Shown here piece by piece: positions 26,851-37,895 of a DNA stretch of 64,000 nucleotides (the stretch's first letter is position 1; each line of letters starts with the position of its first letter). Both the position numbers and the translations under genes were made by a program. The stretch covers positions 186,001 through 250,000 of the forward strand of contig NZ_JACIFE010000001.1 in assembly GCF_014197255.1 (NCBI RefSeq), in the 5' to 3' direction. The stretch comes from Bartonella fuyuanensis. GTDB lineage: Bacteria > Pseudomonadota > Alphaproteobacteria > Rhizobiales > Rhizobiaceae. The notes under the pieces were generated by a model. It worked only from the letters and a program-made list of their open reading frames with translations. It was not told the DNA's origin and did not search any database.

Positions 26851-27450
26851 ATGAGATCATACAAAAAATGGATAAGTATGACATTAGCTTTTAGCATGGG
26901 AATGTTAAAAGGCGGGGTGCTTTTAGGATATGCTGAAGTGGCTCATTTGGGAATAAATTTATCAAACAATAAAGAACCAGTAGAACTTTATGCAGATTCT
27001 TTAGAAATACGTGATAAAGAGGGGATAGCGCTATTTAAGGGTGATGTTTCCGTAGTGCAAGGTGAACGTCTTTTACGAACGGAAAAATTAGTTGTTTACT
27101 ACGATAAAGCATATAAAGAAACTGGTAGAAGCAAGGAATATACAAAAGCGTCACCTGTTGTTTTATTTGGTTCGTCAAGCATAGAAAAAATGGAAGCTTT
27201 AGGAAACGTCTATATAAAAATTGCTACGCAAGTTGCTACGGGTGATAAAGGTGTTTTTGATGGAAAGTCAAAAATGATGAGTTTGACAGGGAACCGTGTT
27301 GTGTTAATGGATGGTGACAATGTGGCAACGGGGTGCAAACTAACGGCAAATATAGAAAGCGGAAAGGCTTTTTTAGAAGGTTGTGAGACGCCTGAGAAAA
27401 AAGGCCGTGTTTCTATTATTTTAAAACAAAATCAAAAGAATGGTCATTAA
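26851..27450 (+). CDS. lptA: LPS transport periplasmic protein LptA
   Basis: 199 aa with a signal-peptide-like N-terminus and an OstA-like jellyroll: PVELYADSLEIRDKEGIALFKGDVSVVQG is the classic LptA opening. It bridges LptC and the outer-membrane LptD. It lies 74 bases after lptC and 6 bases before lptB. Conservation beyond the first 60 residues is modest, as usual for LptA. Confidence 0.9.
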   Translation: MRSYKKWISMTLAFSMGMLKGGVLLGYAEVAHLGINLSNNKEPVELYADSLEIRDKEGIALFKGDVSVVQGERLLRTEKLVVYYDKAYKETGRSKEYTKASPVVLFGSSSIEKMEALGNVYIKIATQVATGDKGVFDGKSKMMSLTGNRVVLMDGDNVATGCKLTANIESGKAFLEGCETPEKKGRVSIILKQNQKNGH

Positions 27451-27456
27451 GATTTC

Positions 27457-28251
27457 ATGTTTGGAATCAAAAGAGAAAAGCAGATTGATAAATATGATTT
27501 TATAAGTGAAGAGTCAAAAAAACGCTTAAAAGGGACCTTGATTGCCAGTCATTTGATTAAAGTTTATCAAGGAAGACGAACGGTTAATGGTGTTTCTTTT
27601 GGCATTCATACAGGAGAAGCTGTTGGCATTTTAGGTCCCAATGGAGCTGGTAAAACAACTTGTTTTTATATGGTTACGGGGCTCATAAAATCTGATGGAG
27701 GATCCATTAAAATTAATGGATTTGATATTACGCATTTTCCGATGTATCGCCGTGCACGTTTAGGTATTGGATATCTTCCGCAGGAAGCCTCAATTTTTCG
27801 TGGTCTTTCAGTAGAAAATAACATTAAAGCTGTTTTAGAAGTGGTTGAAAAAGATCGCCTTAAACAACGTGAAGAATTAGACAGCCTTTTATATGAATTT
27901 AAAATTGATCATTTACGTAAAATGCCTGCACTTTCGTTATCTGGAGGTGAACGTCGGCGGCTTGAAATTGCGCGTGCTTTAGCTTCTCGTCCCAATTTTA
28001 TGTTGCTTGATGAACCATTTGCAGGAATTGATCCTATCGCTATTTCCGATATTCAGCAACTTATTCGTCATTTAACACAACGTGGCATTGGTGTTTTAAT
28101 AACAGATCATAATGTCCGCGAAACATTAGAACTTGTTGATCGTGCGTATATTATTTACACAGGTCAAGTGTTAGTTCACGGTTGTCCTAATGATATTATC
28201 AACAACGTTGATGTCCGCAGGATTTATTTGGGAAATCAGTTTTCTCTTTGA
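27457..28251 (+). CDS. lptB: LPS export ABC transporter ATP-binding protein LptB
   Basis: ATPase powering LPS extraction. Walker A GPNGAGKTT at 60-68, Q-loop in GYLPQEASIF, signature LSGGE at 161-165, Walker B FMLLDEP at 181-187, and the switch His in ITDHNVRETL. At 264 aa it carries a ~25-residue N-terminal extension ahead of the usual LptB start. In relatives rpoN and hpf usually follow; here an 829-bp gene-free stretch does. Confidence 0.96.
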   Translation: MFGIKREKQIDKYDFISEESKKRLKGTLIASHLIKVYQGRRTVNGVSFGIHTGEAVGILGPNGAGKTTCFYMVTGLIKSDGGSIKINGFDITHFPMYRRARLGIGYLPQEASIFRGLSVENNIKAVLEVVEKDRLKQREELDSLLYEFKIDHLRKMPALSLSGGERRRLEIARALASRPNFMLLDEPFAGIDPIAISDIQQLIRHLTQRGIGVLITDHNVRETLELVDRAYIIYTGQVLVHGCPNDIINNVDVRRIYLGNQFSL

Positions 28252-29080
28252 TTTTACAGCTTTCATGAGTTTCCAGTAAGTTTAATCGAACATTATGACT
28301 GAAACTTTCCTTATTTATGCCAAAACTTTTTTTATCACTATAATCTTAAAGCTATTGAATAGTGAAAAATATTTAATCACTATAAGATGAGTTTGTTATT
28401 TTACTGGTTTGGCTTCCTCATGATTATATCATAGAAAAGATATCACTGGATTAACTTAATAATGAGTGATAAATGAAGCTGTAAATAAATGTGTGTGTTA
28501 TTGAAAGGTATGGCTATTCATCATATTTTCCTCTGTCGAATCAAATAACATATCGGTGATGCTATTTCAGGTATTTTGATAGGAACGCGGTTGTGGGTAT
28601 CAGGCTGAATTTATAAATCTTTTAAAGTAATCATTAAATTTCTAAAAGCCTTGATATTCTTGTTCTAAAGCGATGTTCAATTTATCCAATAATCGTCAAA
28701 GTAAAGATATCTTTTGTTCAGTATGCTTCTCATTCTATTAAGAGTCTGTTTTAAAAGAAAGAAAAATCTAATTGGGAACTATACATTAAATCTTGTGAAA
28801 AGTTTAATAAATTTATGAATAATGACCTTTTATAGAGATTTAAGGAAATTGATTTTATGAACAATTTCATTTCTTTCTTTTCTCATGCTGTTAATGAGGA
28901 GATAAATATGATTTATTGTTGTGTTAAAAGTGATTATGACATGTGTTAAGTCATCATCCATTATAAATTAAAAAATAAAAATACATGCGATGATGCACGA
29001 AAGTTAAAGAACTTTAAGTATCTATATCGTTTATAAGTTTTATTGGTGAGCATTTGAGCGTGTAAAAGGAAAATTAAAGG
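28252..29080. other. Gene-free spacer between lptB and ptsN
   Basis: 829 bp with no frame I can support. In Brucella and other Rhizobiales rpoN and a ribosome hibernation factor gene usually occupy this place. I could not recognise remains of either by eye on either strand. Confidence 0.6.
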
Positions 29081-29545
29081 ATGAATTTGAGTGAGTTAAT
29101 AGCACCGGAAGCAATTATTCCAGCTCTTAAGGCTAATTCGAAAAAACAAGTTCTACAAATTTTAGCTGAGAAGGCTTCTAAGCTAACAGGTCTTAGTGAG
29201 CATATAATTTTTGATGTTGTTTTGCAACGTGAGAAGCTCGGTTCAACGGGTTTAGGTGGTGGTATTGCGATTCCTCATGGGAAATTACCTGATATTAATA
29301 GGATTATTGGTATATTCGCACGGCTTGAAAGTCCTATAGATTTTGAAGCTCTTGATGACGAGCCTATAGATCTAGTTTTTCTCCTTTTAGCGCCTGAAAA
29401 TGCTGGTGCAGATCACTTAAAAGCTTTATCACAGATTGCACGTGTTTTGCGTCATGCTGAGGTTGTGCAAAAATTGCGCAATACGCACAATGCTAATGCG
29501 CTTTATGCTTTATTAATTCAAACTTCAGAAACAAATGCGGCTTAA
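29081..29545 (+). CDS. ptsN: PTS IIA-like nitrogen-regulatory protein PtsN (EIIA-Ntr)
   Basis: Phospho-acceptor of the regulatory nitrogen PTS. The phosphorylated His66 lies in GGGIAIPHGKLP; 154 aa with the complete EIIA fold (DLVFLLLAPENAGADHLKALSQIARVL). EIIA-Ntr proteins adjust potassium transport and stress responses through partner binding. The usual neighbour rpoN is absent here. Confidence 0.95.
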   Translation: MNLSELIAPEAIIPALKANSKKQVLQILAEKASKLTGLSEHIIFDVVLQREKLGSTGLGGGIAIPHGKLPDINRIIGIFARLESPIDFEALDDEPIDLVFLLLAPENAGADHLKALSQIARVLRHAEVVQKLRNTHNANALYALLIQTSETNAA

Positions 29546-30142
29546 AAAATATGTAGGTATATGGGTTATGAGGTATATGCCACGGAGCACAGAAGATAAT
29601 ATAATTTGTGTCTTAAAAAATTAATAATAAAAGGTTGTGTCATACGATTTTGAAAAATTGTTTCTAAACAAACCTTTTTAAAAAAGCAGGAAACAAAATG
29701 CAGTACTTATCTTTTCTTGTTTTCGTATATTAAAACATTCAGTTATTATGTTTGTGGATTTATTTATTCTGTTGTGCTGTAAAATATTATCATTTGAGGT
29801 GTGGTAAGGTAAGGGTTATCGTCTTCTTAAGATGTTAAATGCTTTTAGAATGTGGAGTAAATATTCTGAAGGAGAACTTTCTTGTGGAGTCTTTAATGAA
29901 GTGCACACATAACTTGGAGGGCAAGAAGAGCCTTCTTAACAAGGATCTGAATTGTTGACAGGTTAGGTTAAAAATCCTTATCTTTTGAGAGTGGGGAAAA
30001 AATCAACAGAAAAGTTTATTTGTGCATTGAATTTTTTAGTAAGTTGAGTTCGAGTATTTAAGGATAATACTATTAAGTTTCAAGAAAAAATAGTGTTCTA
30101 TGTATGTATTAAGATAATGATTTATAAAGATAATTAATTGTT
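29546..30142. other. Gene-free spacer after ptsN
   Basis: About 600 bp without a supportable gene. A GTG-started ~25-codon frame at about 29884 has a GGAG upstream but resembles nothing I know. Confidence 0.5.
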
Positions 30143-30380
30143 TTGTATGTTGAATGGGGGGGCATGAATATTGTAAGGTTCTCTCGTTTCAAATCTGTTT
30201 ATGTTGAATCAATTAAAACCACTCATTTGCACATAACAGGTGGAATGAGTGTGTGGATCAAATTTGTATAAGAAAGGAGTAAAAATGGCTCTTATGAACC
30301 GTCTTAATGCAAGGTCTGTTGCAACATTGGGGGCTGGCAAATATAATGATGGTACCAGCTTGCTTATTCATAAAGGATGA
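30143..30380 (+). repeat. Integrase-start repeat, copy 2 (best preserved)
   Basis: A ~140-bp conserved 5' block is followed by AAAGGAG and an open 31-codon frame at 30285-30380. Copies 1, 3 and 4 lie on the same strand at 22325, 39541 and 59786. The block ends where the reading frame stops; downstream sequence is not shared with the other copies. Confidence 0.75.
30285..30380 (+). pseudogene. Truncated tyrosine-integrase N-terminus
   Basis: The 31-residue peptide begins MALMNRLNARSVATLGAGKY and continues NDGTSLL. It resembles the arm-binding start (DUF4102 type, LTDxxVxxLxPGKYxDGGGL) of prophage and island integrases, which are normally ~400 aa. The ribosome binding site is intact. I call it a remnant; a functional short peptide is not excluded. 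Confidence 0.6.
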
Positions 30381-31411
30381 GATCAATTATTTTAATAGGT
30401 ATGGTTTAACTGTCTGCTGTTGTATAGAGTTCATGCTAAAAAATAATTTTTTACGGTAAGAATGAAAGTTATACCTTTAGGTTGGGTGAAGGATTTTTGT
30501 GTATGAGAAAATTTATAAGTGCGATTTAATTGATTAAAATGTTTTTGAAAACACGATAATGTTAGAACTGCTATAGAAAAAAGTTTTATCTTTTTTTTTA
30601 TAAATCACTTAAATAGGACGAAAAAACTTATCAAAAAATTCTTAAGAATTTTTTGATAACAGAAATAAAGGTCTTGTTTAATATAATTAAAATATTGTGT
30701 TTAATTTATTATAAGCTTTTAAAACCATTTTAGAAATTAACAATTGGAGAAGAAAGATAAAAGATATAGGAACAAAAGAAACACATTTGTATGTAGTTGT
30801 TGAAACAGAATCTAAATTTTCTATGTTCCATAGTTAATATATTGATAATATTTTATTATTTTTACAAGATATTTTGAAGATTATGAAAATGTAATTTCGG
30901 GATGATATTGAATACTAAATATGAATGTACTATAATGGATAAATGATCGAGTATTTTCCGATTTTACAAACATAAGCGTATGGGTGTGTGTAAAGTTGAG
31001 AAATGTTAGTCACAAAGCTGTGAGATTTCTTAGAGAGTATAGAGAGTGGTTTCAAAATTTTGCAGTAGATTTCTTGTGATAGAGAGAGTTTGATCTATTT
31101 CTTAACAGAGTGGTGGTGTATTTTTATCTTATTTTTGAGATTCTATTGTTTTAAAAATCATTTTTGTATGAAAATGAAATAAGTAGCGTAAAATGACAAT
31201 ATTATTTTTAAATGTGGTTATTGAATAAGAAGTTTATATTTTGGTAACGACTAAAGGGTTACAATGAAACATAAGAGTCTATTCTGATTGGTTTAAAAAT
31301 ATTTCCCTTAGGAATAAGGACAGAAATACGTATATGTATGGGGGAATTTTAATTAAACTTTTTCAATGAAGAGAATCTTGTTAAAGATTAAAAGAAGTGG
31401 GCTAAATTAAA
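30381..31411. other. Gene-free spacer, ~1 kb
   Basis: A+T-rich and without a supportable frame. Its one notable element is a perfect 32-bp palindrome at 30628-30659. The promoter of the IalB-like gene should be in the last 100 bases. Confidence 0.6.
30628..30659. repeat. Perfect 32-bp palindrome
   Basis: Sixteen-base arms meet with no spacer at TTAA: TTATCAAAAAATTCTT and its exact complement. No T-tract beyond the palindrome itself and no gene just upstream, so it is not an obvious terminator. A related half-site occurs at about 52867. Confidence 0.8.
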
Positions 31412-31915
31412 ATGTTTGAAAAGACTGTTATTACTGCATCTGTAATTGTTCTAGTTACAGCAGGGGCAGCGTGTGCACAAACACCAAATCGTTTAAACCA
31501 ATTTGAAGCATGGGGAGCCTATTCTTATAAATCACCAAAAAATACGATTTGCTATGTATTGTCAGTACCTTTGAAGGCTCTTCCAACGACCGTTAATCAT
31601 GGCGATAACTTTTTTTTAGTTACTAAGCGTTCTCATTCACCTGTTTCGTTTGAACCACAGTTCATGGCTGGTTATAGGCTTCAAGAAGGGTCAAGAGTGA
31701 CAGTGACCATTGGAGATAAGGACTTTGATTTTTTCACGAAAGATTCTTCAGCTTGGTTGGCGTCATCAGAACTAGAAAAGCAGCTTGTTTCTGCTATGCG
31801 TGCAGGATATAATATGACAGTGCAAGCGATATCAAAACGGGGAACGCATACCACTTATACCTATTCCTTAAAAGGGATCACTGCTGCATTAAACGCAGTG
31901 CAAAAGTGCCGTTAA
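31412..31915 (+). CDS. Secreted invasion-associated locus B (IalB) family protein
   Basis: 167 aa with a clear signal peptide ending at about ACAQ (residue 23). The mature part has the IalB-type layout: an aromatic start (FEAWGAYSY), a Cys in NTICYVLS, basic GDNFFLVTKRSH, and a terminal Cys three residues from the end that could form a disulfide. IalB in Bartonella bacilliformis is tied to erythrocyte invasion; this paralogue next to rlmN is common to Rhizobiales and probably has a general envelope role. Not ialB itself. Confidence 0.75.
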   Translation: MFEKTVITASVIVLVTAGAACAQTPNRLNQFEAWGAYSYKSPKNTICYVLSVPLKALPTTVNHGDNFFLVTKRSHSPVSFEPQFMAGYRLQEGSRVTVTIGDKDFDFFTKDSSAWLASSELEKQLVSAMRAGYNMTVQAISKRGTHTTYTYSLKGITAALNAVQKCR

Positions 31916-31957
31916 GGTTTTGATAACTTCTAAAATAGTGATATAAATTGGAAAAAA

Positions 31958-33184
31958 ATGGCCATTTCCTATGACCTTAGATCTGTTGACTCATGTTCAG
32001 CACGAAAAACCGATACTGTGTTCATTAAGGAGAGTTCTAAGCTTTCTCTAATTGGTTTATCGCAAGATGAAATGGTGCAAGCTTTAAGGGTAATTGGTGT
32101 ACCAGAACATCAGACGCGTATGCGTGTACGTCAGCTTTGGCATTGGCTTTATGTGCGTGGCGTTTCAAATTTTGATGAGATGCTGAATATTTCTAAAACA
32201 ATGCAGGAAATGCTTAAGTGTTATTTCTCTATTTCGCGCCCAGAAATTGTTGGAGAGCAAATATCAAAAGATGGTACGCGTAAATGGCTTTTACGTTTTC
32301 CTGCACGTGGAGCTGGAAGGCCTGTTGAAATTGAAACGGTTTATATTCCTGAAGAAGGACGCGGTACTTTATGTCTTTCATCGCAAGTAGGGTGTACGTT
32401 AACGTGCTCTTTTTGCCATACGGGAACGCAGATGCTTGTTCGCAATTTGACCGCGGAAGAAATTTTGGCACAATTATTGGTTGCACGTGATTGTTTGGGT
32501 GATTTTCCTGATAAGAATACCTCTAATGGCGCAATTATTCCTATTGAAGGGCGCAAAATTACCAATATTGTTATGATGGGAATGGGGGAACCTCTTTATA
32601 ATTTTGAAGCGGTAAAAAAAGCTTTATTGATTGCTTCTGATGGCGATGGACTTTCTTTATCAAAACGTCGAATTACGCTTTCAACCAGTGGGGTTGTTCC
32701 TGGAATTATCCGAACTGGAGAAGAAATTGGTGTTATGTTGGCGATTTCACTCCACGCAGTCTACGACAAACTAAGGGATATGCTTGTTCCTATTAATAAA
32801 AAATATCCGATTGCTTTATTAATGGATGCTTGCCGTAATTATCCAGGTCTTTCTAATGCAAAACGAATCACATTTGAATATGTTATGCTAAAAGATATTA
32901 ATGATAGCTTAGATGATGCTAAACGATTGATTCAGTTATTGAAAGGAATTCCTGCTAAGATCAATTTAATTCCTTTTAACCCGTGGCCAGGGAGTAATTA
33001 TCAGTGTTCTGATTGGGAGCAAATCGAGCGTTTTGCTGATGTTGTTAATCAGGCGGGTTATGCTTCTCCTATTCGGATACCACGTGGACGCGATATTTTG
33101 GCTGCATGTGGGCAACTTAAATCGGCTTCAGAACGCTTACGAAAATCTGAACGTTTACGACTTGAAGATGCTGTTGGTCATTAA
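31958..33184 (+). CDS. rlmN: Dual-specificity 23S rRNA/tRNA adenine-C2 methyltransferase RlmN
   Basis: Radical-SAM enzyme making m2A2503 in 23S rRNA and m2A37 in some tRNAs. The cluster cysteines C146, C150 and C153 are in [18 protein letters not shown], the GG-type motif [10 protein letters not shown] and a C-terminal Cys in ILAACGQL, which is expected to be the methyl-carrying Cys, are present. 408 aa with the family's usual N-terminal extension. Confidence 0.96.
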   Translation: MAISYDLRSVDSCSARKTDTVFIKESSKLSLIGLSQDEMVQALRVIGVPEHQTRMRVRQLWHWLYVRGVSNFDEMLNISKTMQEMLKCYFSISRPEIVGEQISKDGTRKWLLRFPARGAGRPVEIETVYIPEEGRGTLCLSSQVGCTLTCSFCHTGTQMLVRNLTAEEILAQLLVARDCLGDFPDKNTSNGAIIPIEGRKITNIVMMGMGEPLYNFEAVKKALLIASDGDGLSLSKRRITLSTSGVVPGIIRTGEEIGVMLAISLHAVYDKLRDMLVPINKKYPIALLMDACRNYPGLSNAKRITFEYVMLKDINDSLDDAKRLIQLLKGIPAKINLIPFNPWPGSNYQCSDWEQIERFADVVNQAGYASPIRIPRGRDILAACGQLKSASERLRKSERLRLEDAVGH

Positions 33185-33836
33185 TTAACGTCATTTTCAG
33201 CTCTATAGAGACATAAAGCTTTATAAATTAATATATCAAACCCTTATGCGATAGCATGTATGAGATGGATATTAAGATGGATTAGTACTAGATGAACAGT
33301 TCCACCTTATTTATTGTATTATTTAATTCGATTTTGTGATTTTTTAAAGCATCTATGGCAATATCTTTAAAAGGGAGGAGCTTGTTCATTGCCTCATGCT
33401 TTTTTATTTATGTTCTTGATTAAGATCAGGCTTTACATACAAAACAGAGGATCTATATAAAGGCCATAATGTTGTCCATTAACATGCTTTTCAAAGTATC
33501 TTTTAACGTGCTCCCCATCTTACGACAATGTCTATGAGGAATATAATATAAAAGTTTCTATGAAATGTTTGATACTCCACCACCTTTACATTTAATAACG
33601 ATGTAAGCTGGTATCACCATTCTGTTTTTCAATTTTCGATGTTATCACAGCTTTTTGCATTTGAGATGATTCATAAAAGGTATTTTTACTTTTTTAGGGG
33701 TTTTTATCTACATGAAAACTTCAACTTTACTTGTGAGGTACAAGAGAAAAGTTTTGATTAAATCTAAACAGCTTTAAAATAAGGGAAACTTATAATATCT
33801 GGTTTTTTTATTTAAATTAAAAACAATACATTTCAT
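33185..33836. other. Gene-free spacer between rlmN and the LysE-type gene
   Basis: About 650 bp. It contains one copy of the second repeat family (33545-33705); otherwise nothing recognisable. Confidence 0.6.
33545..33705 (+). repeat. Second dispersed repeat, copy 1
   Basis: Shares TTTCTA-GAA, CACCATT/TACCATT, ATGT, CATTTGAGA-xx-ATTCAT-AAA-GTATTTT and TTTTT in order with 58105-58280. Orientation is the same in both copies. No reading frame is conserved. Confidence 0.55.
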
Positions 33837-34484
33837 TTATAAATCAATATCTTGAACTATGAGGAGATGGAGAGCAAAGCTGGTAAAAGCACCAGCAATA
33901 AGCCAATCGAGAAAACGAATATAAAGAGGGTTTTTTTTGAGAATTTTAGTAAGTTTATGCGCTGTAAAAACGATAGAAATTGTAATAGGAAAAGAAATAG
34001 GAATATAGGAAAGTCCTAAAAAAAATAACTTTTGTGTTGCCATAGAATCATTTGCATTGATAAATTGTGGTAAGAATGTTGCATTAAAAAGTATGACTTT
34101 AGGATTTAAAAGATTAATTCCAACACCAGCAAGATAGTTACGTTTAGAACTTTGAGATGCGGAAGTTTTAGATTCAAAGGAAAAAGTCTGGTTTCTACGT
34201 AATGCTTGAAAAGAAAACCATAAGAGATAAAAGGCGCCAACAATTTTCAGCAGAACAAACGTGTGTGGTGCAGCGAAAATAAGCGTTGATAAACCAAGTG
34301 CTACAGCGGTAACTTGAATGGCAAACCCTGTTGCACTTCCCAAGGCGCACATAATTCCAGCTTTTTTATTTTGTGTAATGGTCCGTCCTATAGAAAGCAT
34401 CATATCAGGTCCTGGAATAAGCGCTAAAATCAACGATGCTAAAGCAAATTGTAAAACAATAGACCACTCCGGTAGAAATGACAC
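33837..34484 (-). CDS. LysE/RhtB-family amino-acid exporter
   Basis: 215 aa with about six membrane segments. The family signature ALIPGPDMMLSIGRTITQNKKAGIMCALGSATG lies in the first 50 residues, and the LNPKVILFNATFLPQFI motif follows. Such proteins export amino acids or related compounds; the substrate cannot be inferred. It stands alone, divergent from argG. Confidence 0.88.
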   Translation of the reverse strand: MSFLPEWSIVLQFALASLILALIPGPDMMLSIGRTITQNKKAGIMCALGSATGFAIQVTAVALGLSTLIFAAPHTFVLLKIVGAFYLLWFSFQALRRNQTFSFESKTSASQSSKRNYLAGVGINLLNPKVILFNATFLPQFINANDSMATQKLFFLGLSYIPISFPITISIVFTAHKLTKILKKNPLYIRFLDWLIAGAFTSFALHLLIVQDIDL

Positions 34485-34664
34485 GTAAATCTCCTCTTAT
34501 TTTTAAAAACAGCATTATTCACTTTATATATTTTGGATCCACCTTTATCTACGTTTTTTGCGTCTTTTTAATGTTATGTAAAGAGAATTTATTTTTATAT
34601 TTCTTGCATCATTTTGATTTCTTGGGTAGAAAATAAAAAAAGCAACTTAATATAGAACTTTGAA

Positions 34665-35900
34665 ATGAAAAAGTGGCAAAACATTAGAAAAGTTGTTTTA
34701 GCTTATTCAGGGGGATTGGATACATCAATTATTCTCAAGTGGTTGCAAAGTACGCTAGGTGTTGAAGTTGTAACTTTTACAGCAGATTTAGGGCAGGGGG
34801 AAGAACTAGAATTTGCTCGTCATAAAGCTGAAATGCTAGGTGTTAAAGAAATCTATATTGAAGATTTGCGTGAAGAATTTGTGCGTGATTTTGTTTTTCC
34901 GATGTTTCGAGCCAATACTGTTTATGAGGGGAGTTATCTTTTAGGAACATCCATTGCCCGTCCACTTATTTCAAAGCGTTTGGTTGAAATTGCTAAAGAA
35001 ACAGGGGCCGATGCAATTGCTCATGGAGCAACAGGAAAAGGCAATGATCAGGTACGCTTTGAACTTTCTGCTTATGCGTTCAATCCTGATATAAAGATTA
35101 TTGCTCCGTGGCGTGATTGGGATTTTAAGAGTCGGGCAGATCTCTTTGAGTTTGCTCGTATACATCAAATTCCTGTAGAAAAAGATAAGCAAGGAGAAGC
35201 GCCTTTTTCAATAGATGCAAATTTATTGCATTCTTCATCAGAAGGAAAAATTTTAGAAGATCCGGCACTTCCTGCTCCTGAACATGTGCATATGCGTACT
35301 CTTTCGCCGGAAGATGCTCCAGATCAAGCAACAAGAATCACTCTTGGTTTTAAAGAAGGCGATGCTATTTCAATCAATGGAAAAAATTTATCTCCTGCAA
35401 CTTTACTTGCAGAATTAAATCATTATGGGCGCGCTAATGGTATTGGTCGGTTAGATTTGGTAGAAAATCGCTTTGTGGGTATGAAGTCTCGAGGTATTTA
35501 TGAAACACCAGGTGGAACCATTCTTTTAAAGGCTCACAGAGCTATAGAATCTTTAACATTAGATCGTGGTGCAGCTCATTTAAAAGATGAATTAATGCCA
35601 CGTTATGCAGAGCTCATTTATTATGGCTTTTGGTTTTCACCTGAACGTAATATGTTGCAGGCAGCTATTGATTTATCTCAAGAACATGTTGAAGGTGAAG
35701 TTATGTTAAAGCTCTATAAGGGGAATGTGATCATCGAAGGGCGTCAAAGTAAAAAGTCACTTTATTCTAGTGAATTGGTAACTTTCGAGGATGATCAAGG
35801 TGCTTATGATCAAAGTGATGCAACTGGTTTTATTAAATTAAATGCTCTACGTTTGCGTACATTAGCAATGCGTTATCAAGGTGATAAGGAAAAAAAATAG
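34665..35900 (+). CDS. argG: Argininosuccinate synthase
   Basis: Condenses citrulline and aspartate. ATP-pyrophosphatase loop [15 protein letters not shown] at about 12-26, [13 protein letters not shown] for citrulline/aspartate binding, and [14 protein letters not shown]. 411 aa, standard. Preceded by a 180-bp spacer shared with the divergent exporter. Whether other arginine genes survive cannot be judged from the window. Confidence 0.97.
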   Translation: MKKWQNIRKVVLAYSGGLDTSIILKWLQSTLGVEVVTFTADLGQGEELEFARHKAEMLGVKEIYIEDLREEFVRDFVFPMFRANTVYEGSYLLGTSIARPLISKRLVEIAKETGADAIAHGATGKGNDQVRFELSAYAFNPDIKIIAPWRDWDFKSRADLFEFARIHQIPVEKDKQGEAPFSIDANLLHSSSEGKILEDPALPAPEHVHMRTLSPEDAPDQATRITLGFKEGDAISINGKNLSPATLLAELNHYGRANGIGRLDLVENRFVGMKSRGIYETPGGTILLKAHRAIESLTLDRGAAHLKDELMPRYAELIYYGFWFSPERNMLQAAIDLSQEHVEGEVMLKLYKGNVIIEGRQSKKSLYSSELVTFEDDQGAYDQSDATGFIKLNALRLRTLAMRYQGDKEKK

Positions 35901-36233
35901 AAATTACTTTGATAAGCGGAATAGCGGTGCAGCGCTTTTGTATGAAACACTTTTTTCTGTTTGTTTTTACAGTTCTTTCGTTCAATATTAGCGACTTTGC
36001 TTTTGTTTAATAAATATCGTAAGCAATACCTATAATGATAAAAATGCAGGTTTCAATAAGCAAAATAATTTATAATGATTTCTATCAGAATAAAATATGT
36101 TTACAGCGAGGTGGGTTTTTATTTTGTAACTAAAAGTATAAAGAAATTATTATCTTTTTGATTACGATTATTGACGGATGAATTCAAGAATCATACACCT
36201 TATTTTGAAAGAATATAATTTTTAGGATAAATA
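35901..36233. other. Spacer between argG and lysS
   Basis: 333 bp, A+T-rich. I see neither a gene nor a convincing terminator or T-box-like leader for lysS. Confidence 0.5.
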
Positions 36234-37895
36234 ATGATGCATGATCAGTGTGATGCCCTTAGCTTTACGGTTGATTTAAAAGAGGTGGCTATTCAATCGA
36301 GAACTTGGCCATTTGAAGAAGCGCGTAAGATTATCAAACGGTATGAAAAGATCGGTTATCCAGATATTGTGATATTTGAAACAGGTTATGGGCCTTCTGG
36401 TTTACCGCATATTGGAACTTTTGGAGAAGTTGCACGTACAACTATGGTGCGTCATGCATTTCATATTCTCACAGAGAATAAAGTAAAAACAAAACTGCTC
36501 TGTTTTTCTGATGATATGGATGGTTTACGCAAGGTTCCTGAAAATATACCAGATCGCGAGCAGATGGAATATTATCTTGGTCAACCACTGAGCCGTATAC
36601 CTGATCCTTTTGGAGGTGATTATCCTTCTTTTGGAGCGGCGAATAATGCGCGTTTACGCGCTTTTCTTGATCGTTTTGGTTTTGATTATGAATTTGCAAG
36701 TGCTACAGATTATTACAGTTCTGGTCGTTTTGATGCAACGCTTTTAAAAATCCTTGCCTGTTATGACAAGGTGATGGAAATTATTTTACCAACATTGGGT
36801 GAAGAAAGACAGGCAACCTATTCTCTCTTTTTACCGATTTCTCCCTTTTCTGGGAAAGTATTACAGGTACCGATGATTGCGCGTAATGTTGAAAAAGGTA
36901 CAATTACTTATATTGAGCCAGAAACAGGAGAAGCTATAGAAATGGAAGTCACAGGGGGCAAAGTAAAGTGTCAGTGGAAAGTCGATTGGGCAATGCGCTG
37001 GACAGCGCTTGGCATTGATTATGAGATGGCAGGAAAAGATCTTATCGATTCCACAAATCTTTCTTCTAAAATTTGTAAAGTCTTGGGTGGAAAACCTCCA
37101 GAGGGATTTAACTATGAGCTTTTTTTAGATGAAAAGGGGCAGAAAATTTCCAAATCTAAGGGAAATGGCTTAACTATTGATGAATGGCTTACTTATGCTC
37201 CAACAGAGAGTTTAGGGCTTTATATGTTTTCAAAGCCCAAAACAGCAAAACGACTTTATTTTGATGTTATTCCCAAAGCTGTGGATGAATATTATGCACA
37301 TCTTTCAGCTTATGGTCGTCAAAAGTGGCAAGAACGGCTTAATAATCCTGTATGGCATATACATAGTGGTTGTCCACCACGAGTTGATTTGCCTGTATCC
37401 TTTGCGATGCTTTTAAATTTGGTAAGTGCTTCAAATGCAGAGAATGCAGAGGTTCTTTGGGGTTTTATTTCTCGTTATGCTAAAGGAGTAAACGCACAAA
37501 CTTATCCAGAACTTGATCAGCTGGTGAAGTATGCCATTAAATATTTTGATGTTTTTGTTAAACCAAACAAGAAATTTCGTATACCAGATGATAGCGAACG
37601 AGCAACATTAGCAGAAATTTACGAAAAATTAGCCAATTTACCTGAGACTGTTGATGGAGATACGCTACAAAATATGCTTCTTGATGTTGCGCGATTAACA
37701 GAACGTTATCAGGATCATAGCAAACAAAGCCCTAAAGGTGGTCCTGGTGTTTCCAATGGTTTTTTTCAAATGTTGTATGAAATTCTTCTGGGACAAGAGC
37801 GAGGTCCACGGTGGGGATCATTTATAGCGCTTTATGGGATTAAAGAAATGCGTACACTGATTGCTGAAGTGCTTGCCCGACCTATGGAGAAATAA
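36234..37895 (+). CDS. lysS: Lysyl-tRNA synthetase, class I
   Basis: Archaeal-type (class I) LysRS, the form used by many alphaproteobacteria instead of class II. The HIGH-like motif is HIGT at 59-62 ([13 protein letters not shown]) and the KMSKS-like motif is KISKS at 304-308, followed by the class I C-terminal anticodon domain. 553 aa. Two ATGs at 36234 and 36237 are possible starts. The stop and the prfC start share one base. Confidence 0.95.
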   Translation: MMHDQCDALSFTVDLKEVAIQSRTWPFEEARKIIKRYEKIGYPDIVIFETGYGPSGLPHIGTFGEVARTTMVRHAFHILTENKVKTKLLCFSDDMDGLRKVPENIPDREQMEYYLGQPLSRIPDPFGGDYPSFGAANNARLRAFLDRFGFDYEFASATDYYSSGRFDATLLKILACYDKVMEIILPTLGEERQATYSLFLPISPFSGKVLQVPMIARNVEKGTITYIEPETGEAIEMEVTGGKVKCQWKVDWAMRWTALGIDYEMAGKDLIDSTNLSSKICKVLGGKPPEGFNYELFLDEKGQKISKSKGNGLTIDEWLTYAPTESLGLYMFSKPKTAKRLYFDVIPKAVDEYYAHLSAYGRQKWQERLNNPVWHIHSGCPPRVDLPVSFAMLLNLVSASNAENAEVLWGFISRYAKGVNAQTYPELDQLVKYAIKYFDVFVKPNKKFRIPDDSERATLAEIYEKLANLPETVDGDTLQNMLLDVARLTERYQDHSKQSPKGGPGVSNGFFQMLYEILLGQERGPRWGSFIALYGIKEMRTLIAEVLARPMEK

